Below are positions 1-13,199 of a DNA stretch of 64,000 nucleotides, one piece after another. The stretch is taken from assembly GCA_028551475.1 (NCBI GenBank), contig CM052362.1, positions 23,480,021-23,544,020 of the forward strand, read 5' to 3'. The position numbers and the translations under genes are program-made. Every line of letters starts with the position of its first letter. The stretch's first letter is position 1. The stretch is from Casuarina equisetifolia. Lineage: Eukaryota; Streptophyta; Magnoliopsida; Fagales; Casuarinaceae. A model generated the notes under the pieces. That model was not told the origin of the DNA. It worked only from the letters and a program-made list of their open reading frames with translations, and made no database searches.

Positions 1-138
1 TCAAAGCGAACGGGATCATCCATTCCTGTTTCCACTCGTGTAGTGGCCCCTTCAAACTTATCCTTCAAGGGGAAGGGTATGGAGCATAATGCTAATGGTC
101 AGTCTCTTGAGAAACAAAGTGGGCCAATTGCAGATGAT
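1..138 (+). pseudogene. RHF1A exon 7 fragment (duplicated, truncated)
   Basis: Positions 1-138 align without gaps to 37269-37406, part of exon 7 of the RHF1A-like RING ligase gene in this window, with scattered substitutions. The reading frame for the Ser/Lys-rich C-terminal region is kept at first. After about 138 the sequence switches to DNA matching 39366 onward and the frame soon reaches a stop. The RING domain is not in this window. Either the rest lies to the left or only this piece was duplicated. A 3' gene remnant carried by a segmental duplication is the simplest reading. Confidence 0.8.
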
Positions 139-378
139 TTAAACCCCCCATCAACTGGAAAAGGGCATGAGAACTAGAAGAGTAATGTCATGTAGAACAT
201 GAGGTAGGAGCCTCTCGTAAGACTTGCATTATTAACAATACAAGAACTGGTCTTAGGTGGACATTGAGAAAAACATGGATGAGATAAGTCAGTCGTTTGC
301 ACACTTTAAAAGGGATATTTCCAAGTGGTGAAAGAAAATAATCGGGAGGAGAGTATCAATCCTCTTGATGTTGATGGA

Positions 379-2275
379 TCACTTCGTAGAATACTTACTA
401 CTATCTCGTCTTGCGTGCCACTTTTCAATGTTTCCATACCAATTCCATTGGAAGAACAGAGCTGCAAAGCGGATCACACCAGCGGCAATAATCTCGAGAA
501 ATGCCATCAGGAATGTTCTCTGAGGAGATAAACCAGCTGTTGCTATAGACAGCAATAGACCCTCGAAGTTGCAGGGGATGATAAAGCTACCGTATTTGAT
601 GCCATTTAAAGCCTTCTTGGCAACTTCATCAGCTTTCATTGCACCCGAGGAGTCTGCAATGATACTGGTGAGCTGCGGCCTTGCCTTGTTTTCTGTAATT
701 AGCAGCCATAGGTCCAAATGCCCAATTTTGGTTAGACACAAAACCGATACAAGTCCCACAAGGTCAGAACTAGAAACATAATCAACAAGCAGACGAAACA
801 AAAATAAACATTTTCTACAGGAGAATATGTATAGCATAACCTGCTATAGTAATCTTAATATCTCATGTTAGTGAAGCATTAAAAGATCACAATTTTCCAC
901 TTGGACTCAATAGGTATCAAGCCAGGGCAATGTAAGATTGGATGAAGGCACCAGATCTATATCCCTCAATGCCCATTTCAATATATCACTAACTTATGAA
1001 CTCAAAAAAACCAGTATTTATATTTGACTTAATGATACATATAGTCTAAAAACTGTAAATTCAAAAGATATTTTAGTGAACTAGTATGTCAAAAGCTGTT
1101 CTTTGAGATTTAAAATAAACTCGCAATAAAAAGTTTTGACAATTTGCTGTAAAACCGAAAGCAAGCTGATTAGAAATGCTTGACTCCGTACCTTCTGTAA
1201 AACCCGGAGTGTCAGTGTCTGGAGGGAATATAAGAGAGACATGGATGTCATCTGCAATGAGCTCCTGTTGCAGGGCCTCTGCCAGACCCCGAAGCCCAAA
1301 CTTACTGGCTGAGTACGCTGTGTAACCGTATATTCCCACCTACGTACCCATAAACAAATTTAAAGTTAATCAAAACAACTGCGTACAGTCAAACAAATAA
1401 AAGAAAATTGAAGATATTTCCGTAGAACATCTATGTTAAAATGCTTTAAAATCCCGACAGTATTCTATTAACTAGATGATTATATTTCCTCCAAACTCAA
1501 TCATAATTTTTTAGTTGAATTGCTAAGATTCTGACATATCACCGTCCATCACTAGGACCACCAAACCATTACCAAGTTGGTATTTATCCAGTTTGGGGAA
1601 CAACAAATGTCAATGCGCCAAAACTTAACCGTTTTAATTCACATTCATTACTAGGATTTAACTAAAACCACATACATAGAATTCAACTTAGAATCGAATG
1701 GAGCAGGGATAGATTCTGGTTCATCGTACCTGACCGGCCTGCGACGACATGAGAGCGATGGAAGCGGGCCCACGCTCCCTGCGCTGAAGCTTAATTGCAG
1801 GCAAAGCAGCTTTGATCATGTTAAAAGTTCCCGTCAGATTCACATCCAACATGAACCGAACCTCATCCAACTCCTGCCTCTCCAGCTCCTGCGCAACAAA
1901 CACCCCCTGATTTACCATCAGCACATCGATAGGCCCCGCATTCTCCACCGCCTTCAGCAGGGCATCATAGTCCCGCACATCAGCTGCAAACACTGCCACC
2001 TCGGTCCCAGTGGCAAGCTGAATCTCCTGCTTTGCAGCCTCCAGCTTCTCAATGGACCTCGCGAGGATTGAGACACGTGCACCCTCAGACACCGCCCGGT
2101 GCGCCAATGCTAGCCCAATCCCACTAGATCCGCCAGTGATGAACACGTGACGGTTCTTGATTGGCACCTTGACGGGACGGGGCCGGCGTATGAGGAAGAG
2201 GACGAGTAGCAGACCTAGAGGTAGCAGTAGCAGAAGCAGCAGCACATAGAGGAAGACGAGGTTCAAGTCTGCCAT
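379..2275 (-). CDS. TSC10: 3-ketodihydrosphingosine reductase, copy 1 (TSC10-like)
   Basis: A short-chain dehydrogenase that reduces 3-ketosphinganine to sphinganine with NADPH, the second step of sphingoid base synthesis, at the ER membrane. Three exons read on the minus strand: 2275-1730, 1339-1192 and 692-379, with matching phases and GT-AG introns, give 335 residues; Arabidopsis TSC10A has about 327. The protein shows an N-terminal Leu-rich membrane segment (about 6-29), the Rossmann motif TGGSSGIG (47-54), an NQG motif, Ser177/178 and the catalytic pair Tyr191/Lys195 in YSASK, then a C-terminal hydrophobic part. The start at MADLN matches family N-termini; an in-frame ATG upstream would add an atypical extension. 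All catalytic residues are intact. Its leader is cut short 89 bases upstream by an LTR element, so expression is uncertain. Confidence 0.9.
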
Positions 2276-2364
2276 CAATGGACCTTCGATAAAGTAATCC
2301 AAAGCGATGGAAGCGATGTGCTTAAGTTTGATCTCTATCCGCCTCACCTTGACAAGACTTTTGT

Positions 2365-4480
2365 GTTAGAAAAATATGGCTCAAAAGAGGCTCTTTTACA
2401 GAATCTAAACATCAGTCATGGAGAAAATCATGGATTTCACATAAAACTCAAAATAAGTTTTAGAAACATACCATTTTTGTCCATAATTTTTAAGTTCCAA
2501 CTTAGGCTAGATTTATTGTGTAATCATTGATTGAGACAAAGCTATTATCTAGCTCTTCCATAAAATGCTTCATTTTAAAAGTTAAACTTCATGTGAGCCT
2601 CAATAAAAATTACATTATAGTTGATATAAGAAGTAACCATTAAGTCAATGGGAACCATTAGCAAAATATGGGTAAAATAATGAGAGTTCACAAGCATTGT
2701 CATACAACCACTCGTGGGCAAAAAATATGACGTGCTGTCCATAAACCTTCAACAAAATAATAAATTGACATAAAAGGCGATTACCAACCAAATAACAGCC
2801 ATTTCTCAAAGTTTGATCCAATTAGGACTTGTATAGTCACTATGCAATTGTTGATGGCGAACATGGTTACAATTGTTGATGGTGAACATGGTTGTTTTAT
2901 ATAATAAAGAACAGGAGCACTATGAGTAAATTAGAAGAGTCTCACAAGCAATATCACATAAACATCTATAGGCAGTAAACATGACATGCCATCCAGAAAA
3001 AACATTGTATAGCAACCGACACAAAGAAGAACTAATCCTCATAAATCCACCACCTATAGGTTATGGATTGCTAAGATTAGCCCACACCTAGGTAACCATG
3101 CAACATCCATAGCCAAATACGTAGTCACCTCCCGTAGGAGTATAACCACACACTAAAATTGGACATGTCCACAATATAATAACAGTAATCCAATCAAATT
3201 GTGCCACTGTAGCAGTCATAATCCAATCAAATCACAAAACCCCTTGTACTTAGATTAATCCCCAAACACAAGCACAATCCCATGACCCAACTAAGTGGTG
3301 CCACTATGGTGGTCACAACCCAATCCAACCACAAGATTAGCCTATGTTATAGAATAAAATACACTCTACTCATAATTAAATGTGTAACTCAATTTCAGAA
3401 TTAAATGTAAAACATAAGCAACAGTCCATAAATTGTATGCTTAACAATAATGGCCTAATATAAATTCAAATTAATGAATAGCATTGATGAGGCCTTAAAA
3501 TACATGTCAAATAAATAATATGACAACATAGCATACAATTATTTCATATAAAATACATTAAGCAATAAATTAAGTGATATAATTCAAAATAGTCAATCAA
3601 ACAAGATAATTATTTAGAAAAAATTGCATCAGAAATTTCTAGTTAAAATTAGAGAATTTTTGACGTGGTAAAAGATCGCATACGCGCAGCCAAGCGCCTC
3701 CAGAAGCGGTGGGCGGCCGGTACGGCCGGTTCAGAGGTTTCGGACGTGTCAGCCCGGGTCGGCCGGCCGGTACAGGCCGATATGGCCGGTTCAGAGTCCG
3801 ACCGGCCGGTTCTCCTACCGATTGAGACGCCGACGTGATCGTTGGCTCGTGGACTACATCCTACATTGCCAATAGTGGCCCTTCGGGACTCACCGGCTGT
3901 CAGATCTGATCTTCAAACGATCGTGTCGGGCCGATACGCCCGGTTTGGAATCCGACCGACCGGTTCTCCGGGCAGTTGAGACGGCGCTGAGGACTCCATC
4001 ACACGACCTATCTCCGAAGCCACAGACGGTGGCGCACGGAGGTCTGTAGCAGGTCAGACCCAGTTCGGGTCTATTCGGGTCGGACCCGACCTGATGGAAT
4101 AGCCTTCGTTTCCGGCGGATCTAGGTGGCGGCGGAATCGTCCTGCCGCGCAGGTCCTAATTCTGACCTCAACCCGCAACAATACCCACGGGTTGAGCTCA
4201 GACCTATCTCGAAAATGAGAACGAAACTCACTTCGAAAAATCCCATTTTTGAGCTTAAAATCAAGTTTTTAGCTTGTTTTGTTATCCAGGTTGATGCTAT
4301 GACCGCTCTGATACCATTTTTAGAAGAAAAAAAAAAAAAAGGCCTCAAAAAGGCTCTTTTACAGGATCTAAATATCAATCATGGAGAAAATATTACGTTT
4401 CACATAAAACTCAAAATAAATTCTAGAAACATACCGTATTTATCCATACTTTTCAAGCTCCAACTTAGGCCAGATCTTCC
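2365..4480 (-). mobile_element. Non-autonomous copia-like LTR retroelement, degenerate
   Basis: Two direct repeats of roughly 150-165 bases, about 2365-2515 and 4313-4475, share long stretches such as CTCTTTTACAG and CTCCAACTTAGG-like blocks. Next to the inner edge of the right repeat, on the minus strand, lies TGGTATCAGAGC (about 4301-4312), the primer binding site complementary to initiator Met-tRNA used by many plant copia elements. The element therefore runs right to left. The left repeat begins TGTTAGAA; the right repeat's matching end is mutated. The interior of about 1.8 kb has no gag, protease, integrase or reverse transcriptase reading frame. No clear target-site duplication was found and the outer ends are approximate. 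Confidence 0.6.
3665..4135. repeat. CpG-rich GGCCGGT-motif block inside LTR element
   Basis: A sharply GC- and CpG-rich stretch in otherwise AT-rich DNA. The motif GGCCGGT or close variants recurs many times. A longer unit running from GGCCGATA through CCGACC to TTGAGACG appears twice, near 3776-3842 and 3931-3993, about 155 bases apart and diverged. No reading frame fits the whole block. Confidence 0.6.
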
Positions 4481-6484
4481 GCCTTTATTCTCTTCTTAGA
4501 TGAGGCAGTCGGAAAACCGCTGCTTAAACGGTGGAAGATGCGAGAACAGGACTGTGCAGGGAAGGCTCTCTCTCAGAATGTACAGTAACTATCAACTCGA
4601 GTATCGTACGCCAGGCTTCTCCATCTCCCAACCCACCGTACGATCGTTAGAAATTCAGAGCTTCCAAGAACGTTTTCCTCTGCGTGTTTTGTTTCTGTAA
4701 GAATTGCTCTGGCCCAGCCCGTGACCTGCCCTGAGATGGCGCTGGGACGATCGGGCAGAAGAGGGCCCAATCCAAGACAAACCGGTGAACCTTGTCCCGA
4801 GTCCGACGGCGCCAGAAACAACCGTCCACAACACTCAACGAACAGTAGTATATACGTGTTTTGTTAAAACTATAAGACTTCAACTTGTAAAATGGTTTAT
4901 ACCTAATAAATAACCTTTTTCAGTTTCTACAAAATAATTGAACTTTATATCATGATATGTCCTCCTTAACACCTACATAAATATGAATCAAAATCTACAT
5001 AACAAAAGTGGCATTGCAATGAAGTCGTAATTGAATTATTACAATGAGGAGATGTATTAAAACTAATATAAAATTGTCATACCTTGTTAAAGTATGAACT
5101 TGTAAAATAATATACATGTATAGATGTCTTATTTCCTTTGTAACAAGTTTATTACGATAATGGGAAAACAATTTTTCCTACCCCTTTCACCTTGTTTGAT
5201 TGTTGAAAAAATGAGAGTAAAAATAAAGGAAATCAAATTGTTCACCTCAATTGAATATATCTATTTATCTTGTGAGTAAACTCAATTGTTAGCCAGTTAT
5301 CAACTTGTCAAATATCAAATTAAATAAATTTTTGGTGGTTGAGAACAATGTAGATGAAAGGAAATGGCTACGATTTCTTCAACTAATTATTTATATGTAT
5401 GGAAAGAAAGGAAAAGAAAATTTGTTTGCATGGCAATATTGAAGAAACCACTATTGTTTTATTAAGTTTTTTATTCGCTCGCATACTAAACGAAAAAATT
5501 GGGGTTTGATGGGTGAAAAAAAGTCCACCTCTTTTGTCTAATTATAAATATGAATTATTTAAGTTTATAAAACACATTATAAGTATTTTCTTTTCTAAAA
5601 TGAGAATATTTACTTAATGTTTTTTGAAAGTCCAAGTTTGGTCTTTTTATCAACAAAGAACTGGTCCCTCTTTTATATAAAAGAAAGATTAGTCTTGATG
5701 TCATGTAAAAGGCCTATGTCCACTTATCTCCTTTTCATGTGATACTATTTATCCAATATTATAAGAATATAACAAATTATGATTTGTTTCATTTTTATTC
5801 ATTGAGAAGACAGAGGAACTCTTTAAAAATCGTGTGAATATATATCTTCTCAAAATCTTGATATAATATTTTTTATATATATAAAATCATTTTTCTTAAT
5901 GAACCGTTACAGATAAAGAAATATATTAGACTAACCACATTATATCACGTCAACCCATAAATTGCAAGACATACCTTACAAATTATATGCAAAAAATAGA
6001 AATTAATATTTCAATATACGAAATTTTCCCTCTCTCTTATTTGTTCCTCTGTTTTTTTGGACACATCTTACAGTTACATTAATTGTAAGTTATTTTTTAT
6101 ATATACTTCAAAATATTAAAATCCGTGTTTGATATAAGGTACTTTATCACTCGTGGATGACGTATTTTTGGTTTTTAAGGAGAATGATACATGTTTAAAA
6201 TAATGTGAATATACTTACATTATCAATATCTAGGCCAGACATATTTCTCGCATATAAAAATATTTTATTTTTTTAATGACTAATTTTAAAATGAAAAACA
6301 GGCAAAAACTCAAACTTCGGCATATGTCACAGAACTAGAATGTTTGTGGCCAGAACAAGAATGTTTGTGGTTTTTCTATTGCAATACCCGAAATAACCTT
6401 ACTGCAGAACCAGCAATAATCAAGCTCACGGGGCTAAACACTGAGCACAGTGAACATATGAAGCCCAACTCATGAGATTAAAAT
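4481..6484. other. Intergenic DNA, no gene recognised
   Basis: About 4481-4850 is moderately GC-rich with short open frames on both strands that resemble nothing known. From 4900 the DNA is strongly AT-rich with no supported gene, tRNA or complete repeat element. About 6485-6769 is probably the 3' untranslated region of the galactosyltransferase gene. Confidence 0.5.
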
Positions 6485-6769
6485 TTACACCTCCAGGAAA
6501 AGAAAAAATAAAAAAATTTCTGTAATGTCGAATTTATGTACTACATTCTGTGAGATGATGAGCAAATGTATGCATGCCATTGAACTGCTGAAGAACTTAG
6601 AATGAACAGCTTCCACGAGCGGATGACTGTAGAAGCAATGCATGAACTTGAGCATGATGGATACAGTCACAGCTTCTTCACCATTTTAATTCTCTAAACT
6701 GTCCCCAAGTATGCTGGTAAAATTGGTTGAGAATCATCAGAATCCCTGTGTCTCCAACCCTGAATTGAT

Positions 6770-9700
6770 TCAATATAAAGCGCTCCAAACAGCTCCATCC
6801 CCTTCACCACATTTTGAATGAACATCTTTGATCTTTTCCACTGACTTGCAGATTCCACTGCAGCTCCAATCAAATGACGCAATGCAAACATTACCCGCCT
6901 GTGCCTTCCACTCACAATCTGTAACTCAAGCATTAATGTCAGTTAAATGCGAGAAAACGTAGTCATTTACAATGATGGATATAAATAAGTTTTCTTTGAG
7001 AAGTGTGTGTATTATGTTACTTAGATCTTGTCTTAATATTTTGTATATAGTTATATATGAAAAAAGAAAAAATAACCCAATCTTTGTTTATCAAAAGCCC
7101 AAAAATTCTTACAGTTTTGCTGACCTTATGCCTGACAGAGGGTGCCATGCATTTACAAATAAAAATCATAACCCATAGTGCAGTAAAAAGGAAGATCATT
7201 GGGTGTGTGTATACGTTAAAGCACCTTTCAATTGCATCATGCTCGACATCTATCTTCTACTGAAAAAAAGTTTTCCCAATTTCTCGATGACATGTATCTT
7301 TTGAGAGCAGTGATACCTGGTGGGGTTCCGCAGCACATGTTGCGGTCATCTATGTGCTCAACTTCAAGACCAATAAACCATGAACCAAGCGACACATCTT
7401 CATTGGCGTACTTATGCAATATACCCCTGCAACCACAACCACAACCACCACCTCCAACAACTTTATCTGTCTCATAAAGATGCATGTTCGTATCTGTAAA
7501 TGTTCTACATCTAAAAGCTACAATATTGAAAAAGTCTTGCTGGTTCATGGAAAATATGGACCTGTGAACCATTCTCCTTTGAAGAAAAAGAATATCAAAG
7601 CTCTCAGCAAATAGCTTGATTTTGATCTAATTCAAGGTTTTCTCAGTCAATTATAAGGCCCTCCAAACTTTTAATGAAATTTCCAGGATATATTTTTGAA
7701 CCAAGCAAAGACCAAAGAGAGAAAAGGCATAAAGGTACTAAACACAAATCCGAAGAAGATGAAGACTATGGCCCTAAATACAACAGCAATTAGGCTACTT
7801 CAAATGAAAGAACTTACTGGTTGATAGAGATGTATGAGGCTAAGTCCTTTGAGATTGCATATATCTGCCCAGTTGCATGTCGGAAGTATTTATTCCCCTC
7901 TTCTCCAAATTTCCAGAATTCAGGTTCGTGATACTTGACATCTCTGGGGAACAACGGAACTTAAAATGTTAATTTAAAACTACAAAGATAGGGGAAGATG
8001 AAATAATAACATTTTGATTCTCATGAACATAATGGCTACAGTAGAATTACTTGCGAGAAAGAACAGGTCCAGATTTCATACACCCAATATAGACCCTGGG
8101 TTTTGAACGATGACGGCCAAGAGTTGTAGCTAGCATACCTACAAAATTAGGACACGTAAGAAACTCAACCATAGTCATGGAGAAATAATCTTTGCTGTAA
8201 CAATAACAAAGTGACAATGATATTAACAAGAATGAAGATGTTGAGGCAGTGCATACCCAAATTGACATGTACATCATCATCCACCTTGATATAGAAGTCA
8301 GCATCCCATTTTGCCACCGCAGTGGCAAAGAAAGTTTTTGTTTTTGCCGACAACTCATGATACCCCTCAACATGCTCCTACAAGATAATTGCACTTGTTG
8401 AGAGCTTGAAACATTTTCCTTGCATAGTACTTTAGATGTTTAGAGAGATATACAATTCTATGTGCATGTTCTTACCAGCCTAATAAAGTCTCTGTGAAGA
8501 GCATCTTCTGAATCAATAGCTCGATCTAAGATGCTGTTGGATGTTGCACTGAACCAATCATATGCAGATACCGGTTAGTTCGATTTCATTTAAAGCAATA
8601 TAGAGACATTATATTGTTTGGTAGCAATTCCAAAATCATATTGTAACATGTGTAAAATGAGATGAAAAGTGATGTAAAACTGGAACTACTTTCAGAGATC
8701 ATCTAATTATCACATCCAGGGGAAAAAATTTGCTCAAGCGGATGCCTGAAAAGTAGTTCTGAAAAATGATTTCCATCGGCAATACTGTTGATGATAGCAG
8801 CAAGGAAACCATGCTTCTCCAAATATACTTGTCGATTCTCCTTAATCAAATCCCTTTCATTAGAAATACTACCTTGAAAATGACATAGATTAATTGAACT
8901 TAAAAGCTTCAGCCCAGCTGTCTCTATATACAGATTCTATAAGTAAATCTAACCAAAATTTTGATCTTGAAATCTAAATATGACTTTTGCTCTAAAACCT
9001 CAATCGACCAAGTATGCGGTGTAGAATAGACTATTCTTTACTATTTCTAGAATCAGAACTTACCAAGTGACTAAGGAATCAATACATTGCTAAGTATTTA
9101 TGGAGTTAAACGAACAAAAGTGTATCCTATCAAGTTTTCAGAGCATGAAAATATGCAAATTACATTAACTTGCTTAAAAATGTCAGCTCGCAGCTATTTC
9201 ATATCCTACACATAGAGAAAACAAGCTGTTGTCCAGAAATATATGATGAATCCGACATCCAAAGATATGTAGTGCTAGTGCTTAGAAATAGGCCAGCAAG
9301 CAGTTTACCTGTGACCAATCATGAACCGGATCACAATTCCCTTCTCGCGCTCCAATTGGACAAGCTTTTCACCTGACCAACCAAGAATCACCACATCCTT
9401 AACAAACAGCATCAACAGGGAGACAAAAAAAGGGCAAATACAGAGAGAGAATGGAGATTTACCTTGAGGCATCCAAGTCTCTCTCACAGAATCCCGCCGC
9501 TTCCTACTACTGAAAGCAGTGTTGATTCCCATAACCATGAAGACTTTCTTCCTCTCGTTGGGCGTCGAAGAGGTGATAGAAGAGCCTTCGGAGTTCCCCA
9601 CTCCCTTAGAACTCCGAGTCGCGGATAACTCCATATTGAGCAGCGATATATGCTTGTCTAGCGATCTGGGCACACCTCCAAGAGTTCGAATTATCAAAAA

Positions 9701-10273
9701 CCAGTTTGAAACTTGAGAATTGTAGCAAAGAAACAAAGAATGCTGAGAAACTCACTCAAGTGCTTCGTGAGTTTTGTAAACTCTATCCGAAATTTCGCCA
9801 TCCTGCTCTGATTTCTGAGTACGAAAAACCAAATAAAAATGGGAAACTATCAATCGAAACGAAAGGAGAATTTTTTAAATCTGGCCACTTTTGAGCACCA
9901 ACAAGAACCATACGCACAGTTCTGGGGAAATCGTCGGCGGTGACAGATTGCAATTCCTGCTCCTGGCGTCGCCTGTACATGAGCAGACCGTCCGATTCTG
10001 GTGGGGCCCACCTCCTGAGCTAAAAATCTCGTTAGCTCCGAAACCAGCAAACATCAAACGAAAACGAAAGGAAACAACCCATACACACTATACGAATCCA
10101 TCGAGCTTCAACAAAGAGCACAAATGGATAAAGTACGAGAAAAGAAACAGAAAAGAAAAAAGAAAAAAGAAAAAGAAGGACCTGCCGGAGATGAGAACAC
10201 CGACGAGGAAAGAAGAGATGCAGATAATAGGAAGCCATCGGAGGGAGATTTTTCCAGCGCCCCGGCTCTTCAT
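6770..10273 (-). CDS. GT31 beta-1,3-galactosyltransferase (B3GALT, DUF4094 type)
   Basis: A Golgi type II membrane enzyme of family GT31; close Arabidopsis relatives (the B3GALT1-8 group) add beta-1,3-galactose, in part on arabinogalactan proteins. Ten exons on the minus strand: 10273-10182, 10014-9914, 9675-9463, 9372-9309, 8548-8476, 8377-8257, 8138-8051, 7943-7818, 7426-7317 and 6918-6770, all phase-compatible, total 378 residues. Visible parts are the signal anchor (about 11-28), a DUF4094-like stem containing PPESDG and SLDKHISLL, the block [14 protein letters not shown], the metal-binding DDD at 214-216 (KVDDDVHVN), [17 protein letters not shown] (301-307) and a Cys-rich tail with CCGTPP and DWSCSGIC. 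The exon 2-3 junction is the least certain, because its acceptor is weak. Which B3GALT orthologue this is cannot be settled by eye. Confidence 0.92.
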
Positions 10274-12480
10274 CTGTGAGTGTGACCGCCAGAAAAGGAG
10301 AGAGATGGTAAACAACGAGGGGCCTTTTCGTTATGTCTTCCTCTCCGATGACCGAGGACCCTCGCCCTGGTGTTTTATTTATGGGCGCGCGTGACGGTTG
10401 GCCGTCAAAGTTAGGCCGTTGGTATATACGACTCTGTGTCGTGGCCCACACGCTGTTCAAAGCACGTCCACGCCTGTCACGGCACCAGTCAAGACACAGA
10501 TTCTGGTTCAGGATGTCCCTAGTCGCTGACAACGGAAATTGTCCGTCACCTTCCGAAATGCATGCATGTCCCTCAAATTATGCTTAAAACTAGTCATATT
10601 AAGCGCTTTCATCACTCTTACGTAGCTCGCTATCCGTATTCAATTTCCCCTTTTCCATGCCCAAATACAATTATTAATAAACTACATCCCCATTATGTTC
10701 TTTCCACCTAAAAATCAGTTGGTTTTTTAAAATGAGAAAATACTAATAATGTGTCTCTTAAGTATTACAACCTTCTTTTCAATTAAACATTTTGACCATA
10801 TAGACTTTGACATTTCATGTGGTATTAAAACCAATTCTTTGTCTATGTATTCTAATTCAATTTCACGTATGGTTCAAGCTTTATCGATAGAAGATTGAAG
10901 TTGAATTGTAAAATAATATTAGATATTGTAATATGTCTTATAAATTTGAATAATTCATTTCTCAAATGAGATGATTTAAAGGGAGATGAACTTGAACATT
11001 TCACACAAAATGATAATACTATTATAGGTTTGACAAAGTTTTCAAAATGCAAACCACACCAAATACAAAATAACTTTTTTACTAGAAAACAAAGAATACT
11101 TTAATTACACTAAGAGATTATGTATCTCACAACAATATTTACTATATCACATACCCAACATCTATTTTCCTCTTTTATAAGCTGGTTTTAATAAATAAAG
11201 TGTATATTTATTAGTGTTGAAACTTAGAATTCAAATAAGGCACTCATTTGTTCATGGATTTAATTGGTCCTTGTATGAAGTAATATGTCATACTTGAGTG
11301 AACGTATCAAAATTTTATATTTATATTGCATTACCAATATACTTACTTTTTTCCTGACAAAGTATTTTTTTATCTTATCAGTTTATTTCAAAAGAATAAG
11401 CATGTCTTTTAATGCATACACTTTTTTGCTTACTATTTGTTATCATGAAAAGCCTTTTGGTTGAAAAGTTTTTATATTTTGCGTACACATGTCAAATTGT
11501 TATGTCACCAACACATGGTTTGTGATTAATTTTCAAGTCAAAGATTATTGATACTAAATACAATGTGTTATTTATGAACAATTTATGTATCATTGTTACT
11601 TTAAAATATTAGGAGAAATCATTCATGTGAATTTGAGAATCTATTTTTAGTCATAAAAAGCTATGAACAATTTATAAACATCAAATATTAACAAAGTCAT
11701 AAAAAAAGATGCTTTCACAGACAACGCATCAAAATCTTTTTGGTTAAAACAAAACATTTGATTAATGGATCAAAAGTATCATCAATCAATCTAACTTGAT
11801 TAATTTGTACCAGTAATTCAATTTAATACATCACTTGGAAGCACTTACAAAATAAAATGCCATAACCGAGATAGTTACTATTCAAGGACGTTAATGAAAA
11901 ACAAACTCTCAAGAACTAACTCCTTGCTAGCATGTTGCAATACGTATTACTTATGGTGACAATTTTGTGGATCAAAGCAATAAGCACTAATAAAGTCACG
12001 ATTCATTTTTTTTTAAGAATCACACTCAACTATTTTTTTTTACCACCTATCACTTTTTATGATAAATATTTGGACCTACCAAACTTTTTGAAAGCACATT
12101 AATATCATCCTCTTAGTTGTTTTAATCGCTAGTCATACTCTTATTGTTCCTCAACTATAGGGGCTTTGGTATTTTGGTTGTATTCCAATTATTTTATAGT
12201 TTTCATATTTTCAGTTAAAAGAGTCAAATATTTAATAGATCAAAATCATTTTTTGTTGTGATCAAACGATGCTAATGTTTCAAAGGAAATTGTCTTTAAA
12301 TAAATGGTTATTAATTTTTTAGGTGGATGTGGAGATATTTTTGCAATTCCAATAATTTTTATTTTCAGAGAATTTTGAAACCCGAAAACTTTAGAACTAC
12401 TTTTCATGATTCTAAAAAAAGAAAGTTTGGCTGGAAAAATAACTGATAAGTTTTATTCAAAGGAAAATGCGCCAAACCTT
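10274..12480. other. Intergenic DNA and galactosyltransferase promoter region
   Basis: 10274-10560 is the GC-richer upstream region of the minus-strand galactosyltransferase gene. From 10570 to about 12400 the DNA is AT-rich with poly-A and poly-T runs and no supported gene. The leader of the next gene begins somewhere around 12480. Confidence 0.5.
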
Positions 12481-13199
12481 TCTCCGAAGTCCAGGTTAGT
12501 TAAACCGCGTGCTGGAAATTAAAAAGTTAGGAGTAAGAATCTTCCAGCAGCCAAACAGCCACCTAATCGAGAAAAGAAATTTCTTACCGGTCAAACAGCC
12601 GGCTATCAACGTCCCAGGTGAACCCAAAGAAAGGCATCCGTTTCTGTTTCTCAACAAGTCAGAGAGCTCAAAATCAAATCCATCTGCAATTTCATCAAGG
12701 TATTTTAATCGCGGATCTCGTTTTTTCATTTGTGATCATGCGTTGTGCGGAGCGCCTGTTTGTAATTGCCCATAGATTACGGAATGGGAGGAAAATGAAC
12801 TGAGAATTGGGATTCCGTCGCTGTAGACAAACGAATTTTACTTTGCATATTGACTTTGGTTGCATTCTTCAATGAGCTTAGATTTCCATGGAGTTAGTTA
12901 ATCGCATTAATCATTGTTTCATTTCCAGTTTCCAGACTAAAATTTTTCAATTTCTCAAAATACATGGAGAAAAATTAGGTCGACAAGATTTTTTTTTATT
13001 ATTTTTATTTTTTTTGTAAGTATGAGTCCAATTGTCTGCGAATTTTTACAATATTAAGTGGGTGTTTTAGAAGAACACCAAGAATTTGTTTGGTTGAGCT
13101 AGGATTTATGCGTGTGTTTAAGAAGCATGCCACATTTATCTGAACGACCCAATTTTTGAGCAGGCTAGTAAGAGCAAGAACTTGATCTATTGGACAACG

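Larger units (their letters stand above)
1..2364. repeat. Segmental duplication, copy 1 (paralogous to 37269-41813)
   Basis: The order RHF1A 3' exon then TSC10 gene on the opposite strand appears twice in the same orientation, here and at 37269-41813. Exons, introns and flanking DNA are all similar, so this is genomic and not retro-derived duplication. Copy 1 lacks about 1.96 kb (37407-39365 of copy 2). Its similarity to copy 2 ends near 2362, where an LTR element begins. Confidence 0.85.
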
